Position numbers and translations under genes: made by a program
Source of the DNA: Bombus terrestris
Lineage: Eukaryota; Arthropoda; Insecta; Hymenoptera; Apidae
NCBI RefSeq assembly: GCF_910591885.1
Contig: NC_063278.1
Location: 18,863,989-18,927,988, forward strand
Direction: 5' to 3'
Length of the DNA: 64,000 nt
Notes under the pieces: generated by a model
What the model saw: the letters and a program-made list of their open reading frames with translations, nothing else
Database searches by the model: none
Told to the model about the DNA's origin: nothing
Shown: positions 13,014 to 28,700 of the stretch, one piece after another
How positions within the stretch are numbered: position 1 is the first letter of the stretch
Layout of the letters: the number at the start of each line of letters is the position of its first letter

Positions 13014-13952
13014 TGTCGGAGATGAAAGAACGCCGGAGCTCCTCCTTGGATTCGCGGGAACACCGCAACTCTGTAACTTAGATTAAACAAATGCCGCTCC
13101 GATTGTTCGAGATTTATGATCATGAGCTTGGGCTCGAGTGGACAATCAGTCGCCGAACGTAGCCGCGGTCAAAGGGATGAACGTTTTATCTGACAAAGGC
13201 ACAGAGTAACTCTATTCCTCTCCTTAAAAGAAATAGTCGTAGCGACACGTGGCAGTAAATACTTCAATAGTTTCTATCCCGCGGCCCGCCACACGCAGAT
13301 TTTGTCCTCCGAGTAAGATGATCGCCGGGTGTCGGCATGCCTTTGCGGCATATGTTTAGCTAACGTGAGGACCCGCTATAGATCTTAAGATTCAGTCAAG
13401 CGGAGTCCGTCAAATAGACTTTGTTGCAACTACGGGAAGATAGGAGAAACCTATCCTCCACGAGCGTTGCCCCCCGTCAACAACCTCCCCTCAAGGGCGG
13501 CCAGCATCTCTTTCAAAATGCCGATATGGAGATCGACCAATTAGCAATAGCGCTAATTTCCCTCTCCTTTGGAACGAAAGCTTTCTTTGACGAATCCGAG
13601 GATCTCATATCCTTAGACCCACCCAATATAGTTTTCCTCGACGACATCGTCGAGACGGAGAGGCATTCTTTGGTACGACCTCATCGACGAATGACAGTGC
13701 CGCCTTACAACCAGTGATTACCACACATCTAGTTAACAGAGAGAGTTAGACTTGAACTGTGCGAGAACATACGTTTACCATCCCGTGACCGCGGATTCGT
13801 TTCGAACCTAAGGTCATTATCACTAGTGCTACGAGTGCTTAATCTTGTTAATAAGCCTGTGCTAATAAACTCTCCGTTGTATCACAACAATGGCTAATTC
13901 TAATGAAAATCCATCAAACGCCCATCTCCTTAATCCTGACTCTAATCCGACA
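13014..13952. mobile_element. 939-bp TG...CA element, copy 2 (TG-type)
   Basis: It has the same ends (TGTCGGA, TCCGACA) and CATA target duplications at 13010-13013 and 13953-13956. By eye it differs from copy 3 only at 13139-13140, where GC is replaced by TG. That change breaks the GGCGAC/GTCGCC hairpin present in copies 1, 3 and 5. The same TG is found in copy 4, which pairs copies 2 and 4 as products of a larger duplication. The AATAAA is at 13864-13869 and CACGTG at 13246-13251. Confidence 0.85.
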
Positions 13953-14100
13953 CATATAACGTTATACGTTATATCGTAATAGCATATAACGTTATACGTT
14001 ATATCGTTATACTATATAACGTTATACGTTATATCGTAATAGCATATAACGTTATACGTTATATCGTAATAGCACATAACGTTATACGTTATATCGTAAT

Positions 14101-16920
14101 ACTATATAACGTTATACGTTATATCGTAATAGCATATAACGTTATACGTTATATAGTAATAGCATATAACGTTATACGTTATATCGTAATAGCATATAAC
14201 GTTATACGTTATATCGTAATACTATATAACGTTATTGGATATATCATAATAGCATATAATGTTATACGCTATATCGTAATAGTATATAACGTTATACGTT
14301 ATATCGTAATAGCATATAACGTTATACGTTATATCGTAATACTATATAACGTTATTGGATATATCATAATAGCATATAACGTTATACGTTATATCGTAAT
14401 AGCATATAACGTTATACGTTATATCGTAATAGCATATAACGTTATACGTTATATCGTAATACTATATAACGTTATACGTTATATCATAATAGCATATAAC
14501 GTTATACGTTATATCGTAATAGTATATAACGTTATATGTTATATCGTAATACTATATAACGTTATACGTTATATCGTAATAGTATATAACGTTATATGTT
14601 ATATCGTAATAACATATAACGCTATACGTTATATCGTAATACTATATAACGTTATACGTTATATCCTAATAGCATATAACGTTATACGTTATATCGTAAT
14701 AGCATATAACGTTATACGTTATATCGTAATACTATTTAACGTTATACGTTATATCGTAATAGCATATAACGTTATACGTTATATCGTAATAGTATATAAC
14801 GTTATACGTTATATCGTAATAGCATATAACGTATAACGTTATATCGTAATAGCATATAACGTTATACGCTATATCGTTATACTATATAACGTTATACGTT
14901 ATATCATAGTAGTATATAACGTTATACGTTATATCGTAATAGCCTATAACGTTATACGTTATATCGTAATACTATATAACGTTATATGTTATATCGTAAT
15001 ACTATATAACGTTATACGCTATATCGTAATAGTATATAACGTTATACGTTATATCGTAATAGCATATAACGTTATACGTTATATCGTAATAGCATATAGC
15101 GTTATACGTTATACCATAATAGCATATAACGTTATACGTTATATCGTAATAGTATATAACGTTATTAGCTATATCACAATAGCATATAACGTTATACGTT
15201 ATATCGTAATAGTACATAACGTTATACGTTATATCGTAATAGCATATAACGTTATACGTTATATCGTAATACTATATAACGTTATATGTTATATCGTAAT
15301 AGCATATAACGTTATATGTTATATCGTAATAGCATATAACGTTATACGTTATATCGTAATAGTATGTAACGTTATACGTTATATCGTAATAGCATATAAC
15401 GTTATACGTTATATCGTAATAGCATATAACGTTATACGTTATATCGTAATACTATATAACGTTATACTTTATATCGTAATAGTATATAACGTTATATGTT
15501 ATATCGTAATAACATATAACGCTATACGTTATATCGTAATACTATATAACGTTATACGTTATATCGTAATAGCATATAACGTTATACGTTATATCGTAAT
15601 AGTATATAAGGTTATACGTTATATCGTAATAGTATATAACGTTAAAGGTTATATCGTAATACTATATAACGTTATTAGCTATATCATAATAGCATATAAC
15701 GTTACACGTTATATCGTAATAGTATATAACGTTATACGTTATATCGTAATAGTATATAACGTTATTAGCTATATCACAATAGCATATAACGTTATACGTT
15801 ATATCGTAATAGTACATAACGTTATACGTTATATCGTAATAGCATATAACGTTATACGTTATATCGTAATACTATATAACGTTATATGTTATATCGTAAT
15901 AGCATATAACGTTATATGTTATATCGTAATAGCATATAACGTTATACGTTATATCGTAATAGTATGGAACGTTATACGTTATATCGTAAAAGCATATAAC
16001 GTTATACGTTATATCGTAATACTATATAACGTTATACGTTATATCGTAATAGCATATAACGTTATACGTTATATAGTAATAGCATATAACGTTATACGTT
16101 ATATCGTAATAGCATATAACGTTATACGTTATATCGTAATACTATATAACGTTATTGGATATATCATAATAGCATATAATGTTATACGCTATATCGTAAT
16201 AGTATATAACGTTATACGTTATATCGTAATAGCATATAACGTTATACGTTATATCGTAATACTATATAACGTTATTGGATATATCATAATAGCATATAAC
16301 GTTATACGTTATATCGTAATAGCATATAACGTTATACGTTATATCGTAATAGCATATAACGTTATACGTTATATCGTAATACTATATAACGTTATACGTT
16401 ATATCATAATAGCATATAACGTTATACGTTATATCGTAATAGTATATAACGTTATATGTTATATCGTAATACTATATAACGTTATACGTTATATCGTAAT
16501 AGTATATAACGTTATATGTTATATCGTAATAACATATAACGCTATACGTTATATCGTAATACTATATAACGTTATACGTTATATCCTAATAGCATATAAC
16601 GTTATACGTTATATCGTAATAGCATATAACGTTATACGTTATATCGTAATACTATTTAACGTTATACGTTATATCGTAATAGCATATAACGTTATACGTT
16701 ATATCGTAATAGTATATAACGTTATACGTTATATCGTAATAGCATATAACGTTAAACGTTATATCGTAATAGCATATAACGTTATACGTTATATCGTTAT
16801 ACTATATAACGTTATACGTTATATCATAGTAGTATATAACGTTATACGTTATATCGTAATAGCCTATAACGTTATACGTTATATCGTAATACTATATAAC
16901 GTTATATGTTATATCGTAAT
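14101..16920. repeat. 1,920-bp duplication, second unit rearranged (array 3)
   Basis: 14101-15000 is repeated at 16021-16920 at an offset of 1,920 bp (64 monomers). The rare TATTGGATATATCATAATAG monomers, the CTATTTAACG monomer and the TCATAGTAG linker recur at the same relative places. After 16920 the second unit jumps to sequence resembling 15481 onward, as if 480 bp (16 monomers) had been deleted. In array 4 the same duplication is complete. Confidence 0.75.
14833..14835. other. Palindrome loop flip (TAT read as ATA)
   Basis: The monomer here reads ATATAACGT, ATA, ACGTTATAT, so the 3-bp loop is the reverse complement of the usual TAT while both arms are intact. The same change occurs at 28376-28378, 44079-44081 and 48202-48204. 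Homologous monomers in other units have TAA or TTT loops. Confidence 0.8.
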
Positions 16921-19900
16921 AGTATATAACGTTATATGTTATATCGTAATAACATATAACGCTATACGTTATATCGTAATACTATATAACGTTATACGTT
17001 ATATCGTAATAGCATATAACGTTATACGTTATATCGTAATAGCATATAAGGTTATACGTTATATCGTAATAGTATATAACGTTATTAGCTATATCACAAT
17101 AGCATATAACGTTATACGTTATATCGTAATAGTACATAACGTTATACGTTATATCGTAATAGCATATAACGTTATACGTTATATCGTAATACTATATAAC
17201 GTTATATGTTATATCGTAATAGCATATAACGTTATATGTTATATCGTAATAGCATATAACGTTATACGTTATATCGTAATAGTATGGAACGTTATACGTT
17301 ATATCGTAAAAGCATATAACGTTATACGTTATATCGTAATAGCATATAACGTTATACGTTATATCGTAATACTATATAACGTTATACTTTATATCGTAAT
17401 AGTATATAACGTTATATGTTATATCGTAATAACATATAACGCTATACGTTATATCGTAATACTATATAACGTTATACGTTATATCGTAATAGCATATAAC
17501 GTTATACGTTATATCGTAATACTATATAACGTTATACGTTATATCGTAATAGCATATAACGTTATTAGCTATATCACAATAGCATATAACGTTATACGTT
17601 ATATCGTAATAGTACATAACGTTATACGTTATATCGTAATAGCATATAACGTTATACGTTATATCGTAATACTATATAACGTTATATGTTATATCGTAAT
17701 AGCATATAACGTTATATGTTATATCGTAATAGCATATAACGTTATACGTTATATCGTAATAGTATGTAACGTTATACGTTATATCGTAATAGCATATAAC
17801 GTTATACGTTATATCGTAATAGCATATAACGTTATACGTTATATCGTAATACTATATAACGTTATACTTTATATCGTAATAGTATATAACGTTATATGTT
17901 ATATCGTAATAACATATAACGCTATACGTTATATCGTAATACTATATAACGTTATACGTTATATCGTAATAGCATATAACGTTATACGTTATATCGTAAT
18001 AGCATATAAGGTTATACGTTATATCGTAATAGTATATAACGTTAAAGGTTATATCGTAATACTGTATAACGTTATTAGCTATATCATAATAGCATATAAC
18101 GTTACACGTTATATCGTAATAGTATATAACGTTATACGTTATATCGTAATAGTATATAACGTTATTAGCTATATCACAATAGCATATAACGTTATACGTT
18201 ATATCGTAATAGTACATAACGTTATACGTTATATCGTAATAGCATATAACGTTATACGTTATATCGTAATACTATATAACGTTATATGTTATATCGTAAT
18301 AGCATATAACGTTATATGTTATATCGTAATAGCATATAACGTTATACGTTATATCGTAATAGTATGGAACGTTATACGTTATATCGTAAAAGCATATAAC
18401 GTTATACGTTATATCGTACTAGCATATAACGTTATACGTTATATCGTAATACTATATAACGTTATACTTTATATCGTAATAGTATATAACGTTATATGTT
18501 ATATCGTAATAACATATAACGCTATACGTTATATCGTAATACTATATAACGTTATACGTTATATCGTAATAGCATATAACGTTATACGTTATATCGTAAT
18601 AGCATATAACGTTATACGTTATATCGTACTAGTATATAACGTTAAAGGTTATATCGTAATACTATATAACGTTATTAGCTATATCATAATAGCATATAAC
18701 GTTATACGTTATATCGTAATAGCATATAACGTTATACGTTATATCGTAATACTATATAACGTTATACGTTATATAGTAATAGTATATAACGTTATATGTT
18801 ATATCGTAATAACATATAACGCTATACGTTATGTCGTAATACTATATAACGTTATACGTTATATTGTAATAGCATATAACGTTATACGTTATATAGTAAT
18901 AGTATATAACGTTATATGTTATATCGTAATAACATATAACGCTATACGTTATATCGTAATAGTATATAACGTTATACGCTATATCGTAATAGTATATAAC
19001 GTTATACGTTATATCGTAATAGCATATAACGTTATACGTTATATCGTAATAGCATATAGCGTTATACGTTATACCATAATAGCATATAACGTTATACGTT
19101 ATATCGTAATAGTATATAACGTTATTAGCTATATCACAATAGCATATAACGTTATACGTTATATCGTAATAGTACATAACGTTATACGTTATATCGTAAT
19201 AGCATATAACGTTATACGTTATATCGTAATACTATATAACGTTATACGTTATATCATAGTAGTATATAACGTTGTACGTTATATCGTAATAGTATATAAC
19301 GTTATTAGATATATCATAATAGCATATAACGTTATACGTTATATCGTAATAGTATATAACGTTATATGTTATATCGTAATAGCATATAACGTTATACGTT
19401 ATACCATAATAGCATATAACGTTATACGTTATATCGTAATAGTATATAACGTTATTAGCTATATCACAATAGCATATAACGTTATACGTTATATCGTAAT
19501 AGCATATAACGTTATACGTTATATCGTAATAGTATGTAACGTTATACGTTATATCGTAATAGCATATAACGTTATACGTTATATCGTAATAGCATATAAC
19601 GTTATACGTTATATCGTAATACTATATAACGTTATACTTTATATCGTAATAGTATATAACGTTATACGTTATATCGTAATAGCATATAACGTTATACGTT
19701 ATATCGTAATAGCATATAACGTTATACGTTATATCGTAATAGTATATAACGTTATATGTTATATCGTAATACTATATAACGTTATTAGATATATCATAAT
19801 AGCATATAACGCTATACGTTATATCGTAATACTATATAACGTTATACGTTATATCGTAATAGCATATAACGTTATACGTTATATCGTAATAGCATATAAC

Positions 19901-22900
19901 GTTATACGTTATATCGTAATAGTATATAACGTTAAAGGTTATATCGTAGTACTATATAACGTTATTAGCTATATCATAATAGCATATAACGTTATACGTT
20001 ATATCGTAATAGCATATAACGTTATACGTTATATCGTAATACTATATAACGTTATACGTTATATAGTAATAGTATATAACGTTATATGTTATATCGTAAT
20101 ACTATATAACGTTATATGTTATATCGTAATACTATATAACGTTATACGCTTTATCGTAATAGTATATAACGTTATACGTTATATCGTAATAGCATATAAC
20201 GTTATACGTTATATCGTAATAGCATATAACGTTATACGTTATATCGTAATACTATATAACGTTATACGTTATATCCTAATAGCATATAACGTTATACGTT
20301 ATATCGTAATAGCATATAACGTTATACGTTATATCGTAATACTATATAACGTTATACGTTATATCGTAATAGCATATAACGTTATACGTTATATCGTAAT
20401 AGTACATAACGTTATACGTTATATCGTAATAGCATATAACGTTATACGTTATATCGTAATACTATATAACGTTATATGTTATATCGTAATAGCATATAAC
20501 GTTATATGTTATATCGTAATAGCATATAACGTTATACGTTATATCGTAATAGTATGTAACGTTATACGTTATATCGTAATAGCATATAACGTTATACGTT
20601 ATATCGTAATACTATATAACGTTATACGTTATATCGTAATAGCATATAACGTTATACGTTATATCGTAATAGCATATAAGGTTATACGTTATATCGTAAT
20701 AGTATATAACGTTAAAGGTTATATCGTAATACTATATAACGTTATTAGCTATATCATAATAGCATATAACGTTACACGTTATATCGTAATAGTATATAAC
20801 GTTATACGTTATATCGTAATAGTATATAACGTTATTAGCTATATCACAATAGCATATAACGTTATACGTTATATCGTAATAGTACATAACGTTATACGTT
20901 ATATCGTAATAGCATATAACGTTATACGTTATATCGTAATACTATATAACGTTATATGTTATATCGTAATAGCATATAACGTTATATGTTATATCGTAAT
21001 AGCATATAACGTTATACGTTATATCGTAATAGTATGGAACGTTATACGTTATATCGTAAAAGCATATAACGTTATACGTTATATCGTAATAGCATATAAC
21101 GTTATACGTTATATCGTAATACTATATAACGTTATACTTTATATCGTAATAGTATATAACGTTATATGTTATATCGTAATAACATATAACGCTATACGTT
21201 ATATCGTAATACTATATAACGTTATACGTTATATCGTAATAGCATATAACGTTATACGTTATATCGTAATAGCATATAACGTTATACGTTATATCGTAAT
21301 AGTATATAACGTTAAAGGTTATATCGTAATACTATATAACGTTATTAGCTATATCATAATAGCATATAACGTTATACGTTATATCGTAATAGCATATAAC
21401 GTTATACGTTATATCGTAATACTATATAACGTTATACGTTATATAGTAATAGTATATAACGTTATATGTTATATCGTAATAACATATAACGTTATACGTT
21501 ATATCGTAATACTATATAACGTTATATGTTATATTGTAATAGCATATAACGTTATATGTTATATCGTAATAGCATATAACGTTATACGTTATATCGTAAT
21601 AGTATATAACGTTATACGTTATATCGTAATAGCATATAACGTTATACGTTATATCGTAATAGCATATAACGTTATACGTTATATCGTAATAGTATATAAC
21701 GTTATACGTTATATCGTAATAGTATATAACGTTATACGTTATATCGTAATAGCATATAACGTTATACGTTATATCGTAATAGTATATAACGTTATACGTT
21801 ATATCGTAATAGCATATAACGTTATACGTTATATCGTAATAGCATATAACGTTATACGTTATATCGTAATAGCATATAACGTTATACGTTATATCGTAAT
21901 ACTATATAACGTTATACGTTATATCACAGTAGTATATAACGTTATACGTTATATCGTAATAGTATATAACGTTATATGTTATATCGTAATAGCATATAAC
22001 GTTATACGTTATATCGTAATAGTATATAACGTTATACGTTATATCGTAATAGCATATAACGTTATACGTTATATCGTAATAGTATATAACGTTATACGTT
22101 ATATCGTAATAGTATATAACGTTATACGTTATATCGTAATAGCATATAACGTTATACGTTATATCGTAATAGTATATAACGTTATATGTTATATCGTAAT
22201 AGCATATAACGTTATACGTTATACCATAATAGCATATAACGTTATACGTTATATCGTAATAGTATATAACGTTATTAGCTATATCACAATAGCATATAAC
22301 GTTATACGTTATATCGTAATAGCATATAACGTTTTACGTTATATCGTAATAGTATATAACGTTATATGTTATATCGTAATAGCATATAACGTTATACGTT
22401 ATACCATAATAGCATATAACGTTATACGTTATATCGTAATAGTATATAACGTTATTAGCTATATCACAATAGCATATAACGTTATACGTTATATCGTAAT
22501 ACTATATAACGTTATACGTTATATCACAGTAGTATATAACGTTATACGTTATATCGTAATAGTATATAACGTTATACGTTATATCGTAATAGCATATAAC
22601 GTTATACGTTATATCGTAATAGTATATAACGTTATATGTTATATGGTAATACTATATAAAGTTATACGTTATATCACAGTAGTATATAACGTTATACGTT
22701 ATATCATAGTAGTATATAACGTTATACGTTATATCGTAATAGCATATAACGTTATACGTTATATCGTAATACTATATAACGTTATATGTTATATCGTAAT
22801 ACTATATAACGTTATACGCTATATCGTAATAGTATATAACGTTATACGTTATATCGTAATAGCATATAACGTTATACGTTATATCGTAATAGCATATAGC

Positions 22901-24636
22901 GTTATACGTTATACCATAATAGCATATAACGTTATACGTTATATCGTAATAGTATATAACGTTATTAGCTATATCACAATAGCATATAACGTTATACGTT
23001 ATATCGTAATAGTACATAACGTTATACGTTATATCGTAATAGCATATAACGTTATACGTTATATCGTAATACTATATAACGTTATATGTTATATCGTAAT
23101 AGCATATAACGTTATATGTTATATCGTAATAGCATATAACGTTATACGTTATATCGTAATAGTATGTAACGTTATACGTTATATCGTAATAGCATATAAC
23201 GTTATACGTTATATCGTAATAGCATATAACGTTATACGTTATATCGTAATACTATATAACGTTATACTTTATATCGTAATAGTATATAACGTTATATGTT
23301 ATATCGTAATAACATATAACGCTATACGTTATATCGTAATACTATATAACGTTATACGTTATATCGTAATAGCATATAACGTTATACGTTATATCGTAAT
23401 AGCATATAGCGTTATACGTTATACCATAATAGCATATAACGTTATACGTTATATCGTAATAGTATATAACGTTATTAGCTATATCACAATAGCATATAAC
23501 GTTATACGTTATATCGTAATAGTACATAACGTTATACGTTATATCGTAATACTATATAACGTTATACTTTATATCGTAATAGTATATAACGTTATATGTT
23601 ATATCGTAATAGCATATAACGTTATACTTTATATCGTAATAGTATATAACGTTATATGTTATATCGTAATAACATATAACGCTATACGTTATATCGTAAT
23701 ACTATATAACGTTATACGTTATATCGTAATAGCATATAACGTTATACGTTATATCGTAATAGCATATAGCGTTATACGTTATATCGTAATAGCATATAAC
23801 GTTATACGTTATATCGTAATAGCATATAGCGTTATACGTTATACCATAATAGCATATAACGTTATACGTTATATCGTAATAGTATATAACGTTATACGTT
23901 ATATCGTAATAGCATATAACGTTATACGTTATATCGTAATAGTATATAACGTTATATGTTATATCGTAATACTATATAACGTTATTAGATATATCATAAT
24001 AGCATATAACGTTATACGTTATATCGTAATAGTATATAACGTTATACGTTATATCGTAATAGCATATAACGTTATACGTTATATCGTAATAGTATGTAAC
24101 GTTATACGTTATATCGTAATAGCATATAACGTTATACGTTATATCGTAATAGCATATAACGTTATACGTTATATCGTAATACTATATAACGTTATACTTT
24201 ATATCGTAATAGTATATAACGTTATACGTTATATCGTAATAGCATATAACGTTATACGTTATATCGTAATAGTATATAACGTTATATGTTATATCGTAAT
24301 ACTATATAACGTTATTAGATATATCATAATAGCATATAACGTTATACGTTATATCGTAATAGTATATAACGTTATACGTTATATCGTAATAGCATATAAC
24401 GTTATACGTTATATCGTAATACTATATAACGTTATACGTTATATCGTAATAGCATATAACGTTATACGTTATATCGTAATAGTATATAACGTTATATGTT
24501 ATATCGTAATAGCATATAACGTTATACGTTATATCGTAATAGTATATAACGTTATACGTTATATCGTAATAGCATATAACGTTATACGTTATATCGTAAT
24601 AGTATATAACGTTATACGTTATATCGTAATAGCATA

Positions 24637-25575
24637 TGTCGGAGATGAAAGAACGCCGGAGCTCCTCCTTGGATTCGCGGGAACACCGCAACTCTGTAAC
24701 TTAGATTAAACAAATGCCGCTCCGATTGTTCGAGATTTATGATCATGAGCTTGGGCTCGAGGCGACAATCAGTCGCCGAACGTAGCCGCGGTCAAAGGGA
24801 TGAACGTTTTATCTGACAAAGGCACAGAGTAACTCTATTCCTCTCCTTAAAAGAAATAGTCGTAGCGACACGTGGCAGTAAATACTTCAATAGTTTCTAT
24901 CCCGCGGCCCGCCACACGCAGATTTTGTCCTCCGAGTAAGATGATCGCCGGGTGTCGGCATGCCTTTGCGGCATATGTTTAGCTAACGTGAGGACCCGCT
25001 ATAGATCTTAAGATTCAGTCAAGCGGAGTCCGTCAAATAGACTTTGTTGCAACTACGGGAAGATAGGAGAAACCTATCCTCCACGAGCGTTGCCCCCCGT
25101 CAACAACCTCCCCTCAAGGGCGGCCAGCATCTCTTTCAAAATGCCGATATGGAGATCGACCAATTAGCAATAGCGCTAATTTCCCTCTCCTTTGGAACGA
25201 AAGCTTTCTTTGACGAATCCGAGGATCTCATATCCTTAGACCCACCCAATATAGTTTTCCTCGACGACATCGTCGAGACGGAGAGGCATTCTTTGGTACG
25301 ACCTCATCGACGAATGACAGTGCCGCCTTACAACCAGTGATTACCACACATCTAGTTAACAGAGAGAGTTAGACTTGAACTGTGCGAGAACATACGTTTA
25401 CCATCCCGTGACCGCGGATTCGTTTCGAACCTAAGGTCATTATCACTAGTGCTACGAGTGCTTAATCTTGTTAATAAGCCTGTGCTAATAAACTCTCCGT
25501 TGTATCACAACAATGGCTAATTCTAATGAAAATCCATCAAACGCCCATCTCCTTAATCCTGACTCTAATCCGACA
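24637..25575. mobile_element. 939-bp TG...CA element, copy 3 (GC-type)
   Basis: It is complete, with TGTCGGA and TCCGACA ends and CATA at 24633-24636 and 25576-25579. GC at 24762-24763 keeps the 6-bp-stem hairpin that is lost in copies 2 and 4. I found no difference from copy 5. The AATAAA is at 25487-25492 and CACGTG at 24869-24874. The unrecognised frame lies at 25044-25340. Confidence 0.85.
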
Positions 25576-25723
25576 CATATAACGTTATACGTTATATCGT
25601 AATAGCATATAACGTTATACGTTATATCGTTATACTATATAACGTTATACGTTATATCGTAATAGCATATAACGTTATACGTTATATCGTAATAGCACAT
25701 AACGTTATACGTTATATCGTAAT

Positions 25724-28700
25724 ACTATATAACGTTATACGTTATATCGTAATAGCATATAACGTTATACGTTATATAGTAATAGCATATAACGTTATAC
25801 GTTATATCGTAATAGCATATAACGTTATACGTTATATCGTAATACTATATAACGTTATTGGATATATCATAATAGCATATAATGTTATACGCTATATCGT
25901 AATAGTATATAACGTTATACGTTATATCGTAATAGCATATAACGTTATACGTTATATCGTAATACTATATAACGTTATTGGATATATCATAATAGCATAT
26001 AACGTTATACGTTATATCGTAATAGCATATAACGTTATACGTTATATCGTAATAGCATATAACGTTATACGTTATATCGTAATACTATATAACGTTATAC
26101 GTTATATCATAATAGCATATAACGTTATACGTTATATCGTAATAGTATATAACGTTATATGTTATATCGTAATACTATATAACGTTATACGTTATATCGT
26201 AATAGTATATAACGTTATATGTTATATCGTAATAACATATAACGCTATACGTTATATCGTAATACTATATAACGTTATACGTTATATCCTAATAGCATAT
26301 AACGTTATACGTTATATCGTAATAGCATATAACGTTATACGTTATATCGTAATACTATTTAACGTTATACGTTATATCGTAATAGCATATAACGTTATAC
26401 GTTATATCGTAATAGTATATAACGTTATACGTTATATCGTAATAGCATATAACGTTAAACGTTATATCGTAATAGCATATAACGTTATACGCTATATCGT
26501 TATACTATATAACGTTATACGTTATATCATAGTAGTATATAACGTTATACGTTATATCGTAATAGCCTATAACGTTATACGTTATATCGTAATACTATAT
26601 AACGTTATATGTTATATCGTAATACTATATAACGTTATACGCTATATCGTAATAGTATATAACGTTATACGTTATATCGTAATAGCATATAACGTTATAC
26701 GTTATATCGTAATAGCATATAGCGTTATACGTTATACCATAATAGCATATAACGTTATACGTTATATCGTAATAGTATATAACGTTATTAGCTATATCAC
26801 AATAGCATATAACGTTATACGTTATATCGTAATAGTACATAACGTTATACGTTATATCGTAATAGCATATAACGTTATACGTTATATCGTAATACTATAT
26901 AACGTTATATGTTATATCGTAATAGCATATAACGTTATATGTTATATCGTAATAGCATATAACGTTATACGTTATATCGTAATAGTATGTAACGTTATAC
27001 GTTATATCGTAATAGCATATAACGTTATACGTTATATCGTAATAGCATATAACGTTATACGTTATATCGTAATACTATATAACGTTATACTTTATATCGT
27101 AATAGTATATAACGTTATATGTTATATCGTAATAACATATAACGTTATACGTTATATCGTAATACTATATAACGTTATACGTTATATCGTAATAGCATAT
27201 AACGTTATACGTTATATCGTAATAGCATATAAGGTTATACGTTATATCGTAATAGTATATAACGTTAAAGGTTATATCGTAATACTATATAACGTTATTA
27301 GCTATATCATAATAGCATATAACGTTACACGTTATATCGTAATAGTATATAACGTTATACGTTATATCGTAATAGTATATAACGTTATTAGCTATATCAC
27401 AATAGCATATAACGTTATACGTTATATCGTAATAGTACATAACGTTATACGTTATATCGTAATAGCATATAACGTTATACGTTATATCGTAATACTATAT
27501 AACGTTATATGTTATATCGTAATAGCATATAACGTTATATGTTATATCGTAATAGCATATAACGTTATACGTTATATCGTAATAGTATGGAACGTTATAC
27601 GTTATATCGTAAAAGCATATAACGTTATACGTTATATCGTAATACTATATAACGTTATACGTTATATCGTAATAGCATATAACGTTATACGTTATATAGT
27701 AATAGCATATAACGTTATACGTTATATCGTAATAGCATATAACGTTATACGTTATATCGTAATACTATATAACGTTATTGGATATATCATAATAGCATAT
27801 AATGTTATACGCTATATCGTAATAGTATATAACGTTATACGTTATATCGTAATAGCATATAACGTTATACGTTATATCGTAATACTATATAACGTTATTG
27901 GATATATCATAATAGCATATAACGTTATACGTTATATCGTAATAGCATATAACGTTATACGTTATATCGTAATAGCATATAACGTTATACGTTATATCGT
28001 AATACTATATAACGTTATACGTTATATCATAATAGCATATAACGTTATACGTTATATCGTAATAGTATATAACGTTATATGTTATATCGTAATACTATAT
28101 AACGTTATACGTTATATCGTAATAGTATATAACGTTATATGTTATATCGTAATAACATATAACGCTATACGTTATATCGTAATACTATATAACGTTATAC
28201 GTTATATCCTAATAGCATATAACGTTATACGTTATATCGTAATAGCATATAACGTTATACGTTATATCGTAATACTATTTAACGTTATACGTTATATCGT
28301 AATAGCATATAACGTTATACGTTATATCGTAATAGTATATAACGTTATACGTTATATCGTAATAGCATATAACGTATAACGTTATATCGTAATAGCATAT
28401 AACGTTATACGTTATATCGTTATACTATATAACGTTATACGTTATATCATAGTAGTATATAACGTTATACGTTATATCGTAATAGCCTATAACGTTATAC
28501 GTTATATCGTAATACTATATAACGTTATATGTTATATCGTAATACTATATAACGTTATACGCTATATCGTAATAGTATATAACGTTATACGTTATATCGT
28601 AATAGCATATAACGTTATACGTTATATCGTAATAGCATATAGCGTTATACGTTATACCATAATAGCATATAACGTTATACGTTATATCGTAATAGTATAT

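Larger units (their letters stand above)
13953..24636. repeat. 30-bp satellite, array 3 (356 monomers)
   Basis: This is the longest complete array, 356 x 30 + 4 bp, all in register. It starts like array 1, then shows an imperfect 1,920-bp duplication (14101 repeated at 16021). A segment near 17521-17600 has a rearranged order that is also seen in array 5. From about 18.8 kb to its right end it is colinear with array 5 at a constant offset of 21,746 bp. A palindrome-loop flip lies at 14833-14835. Nothing but satellite is present. Confidence 0.97.
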
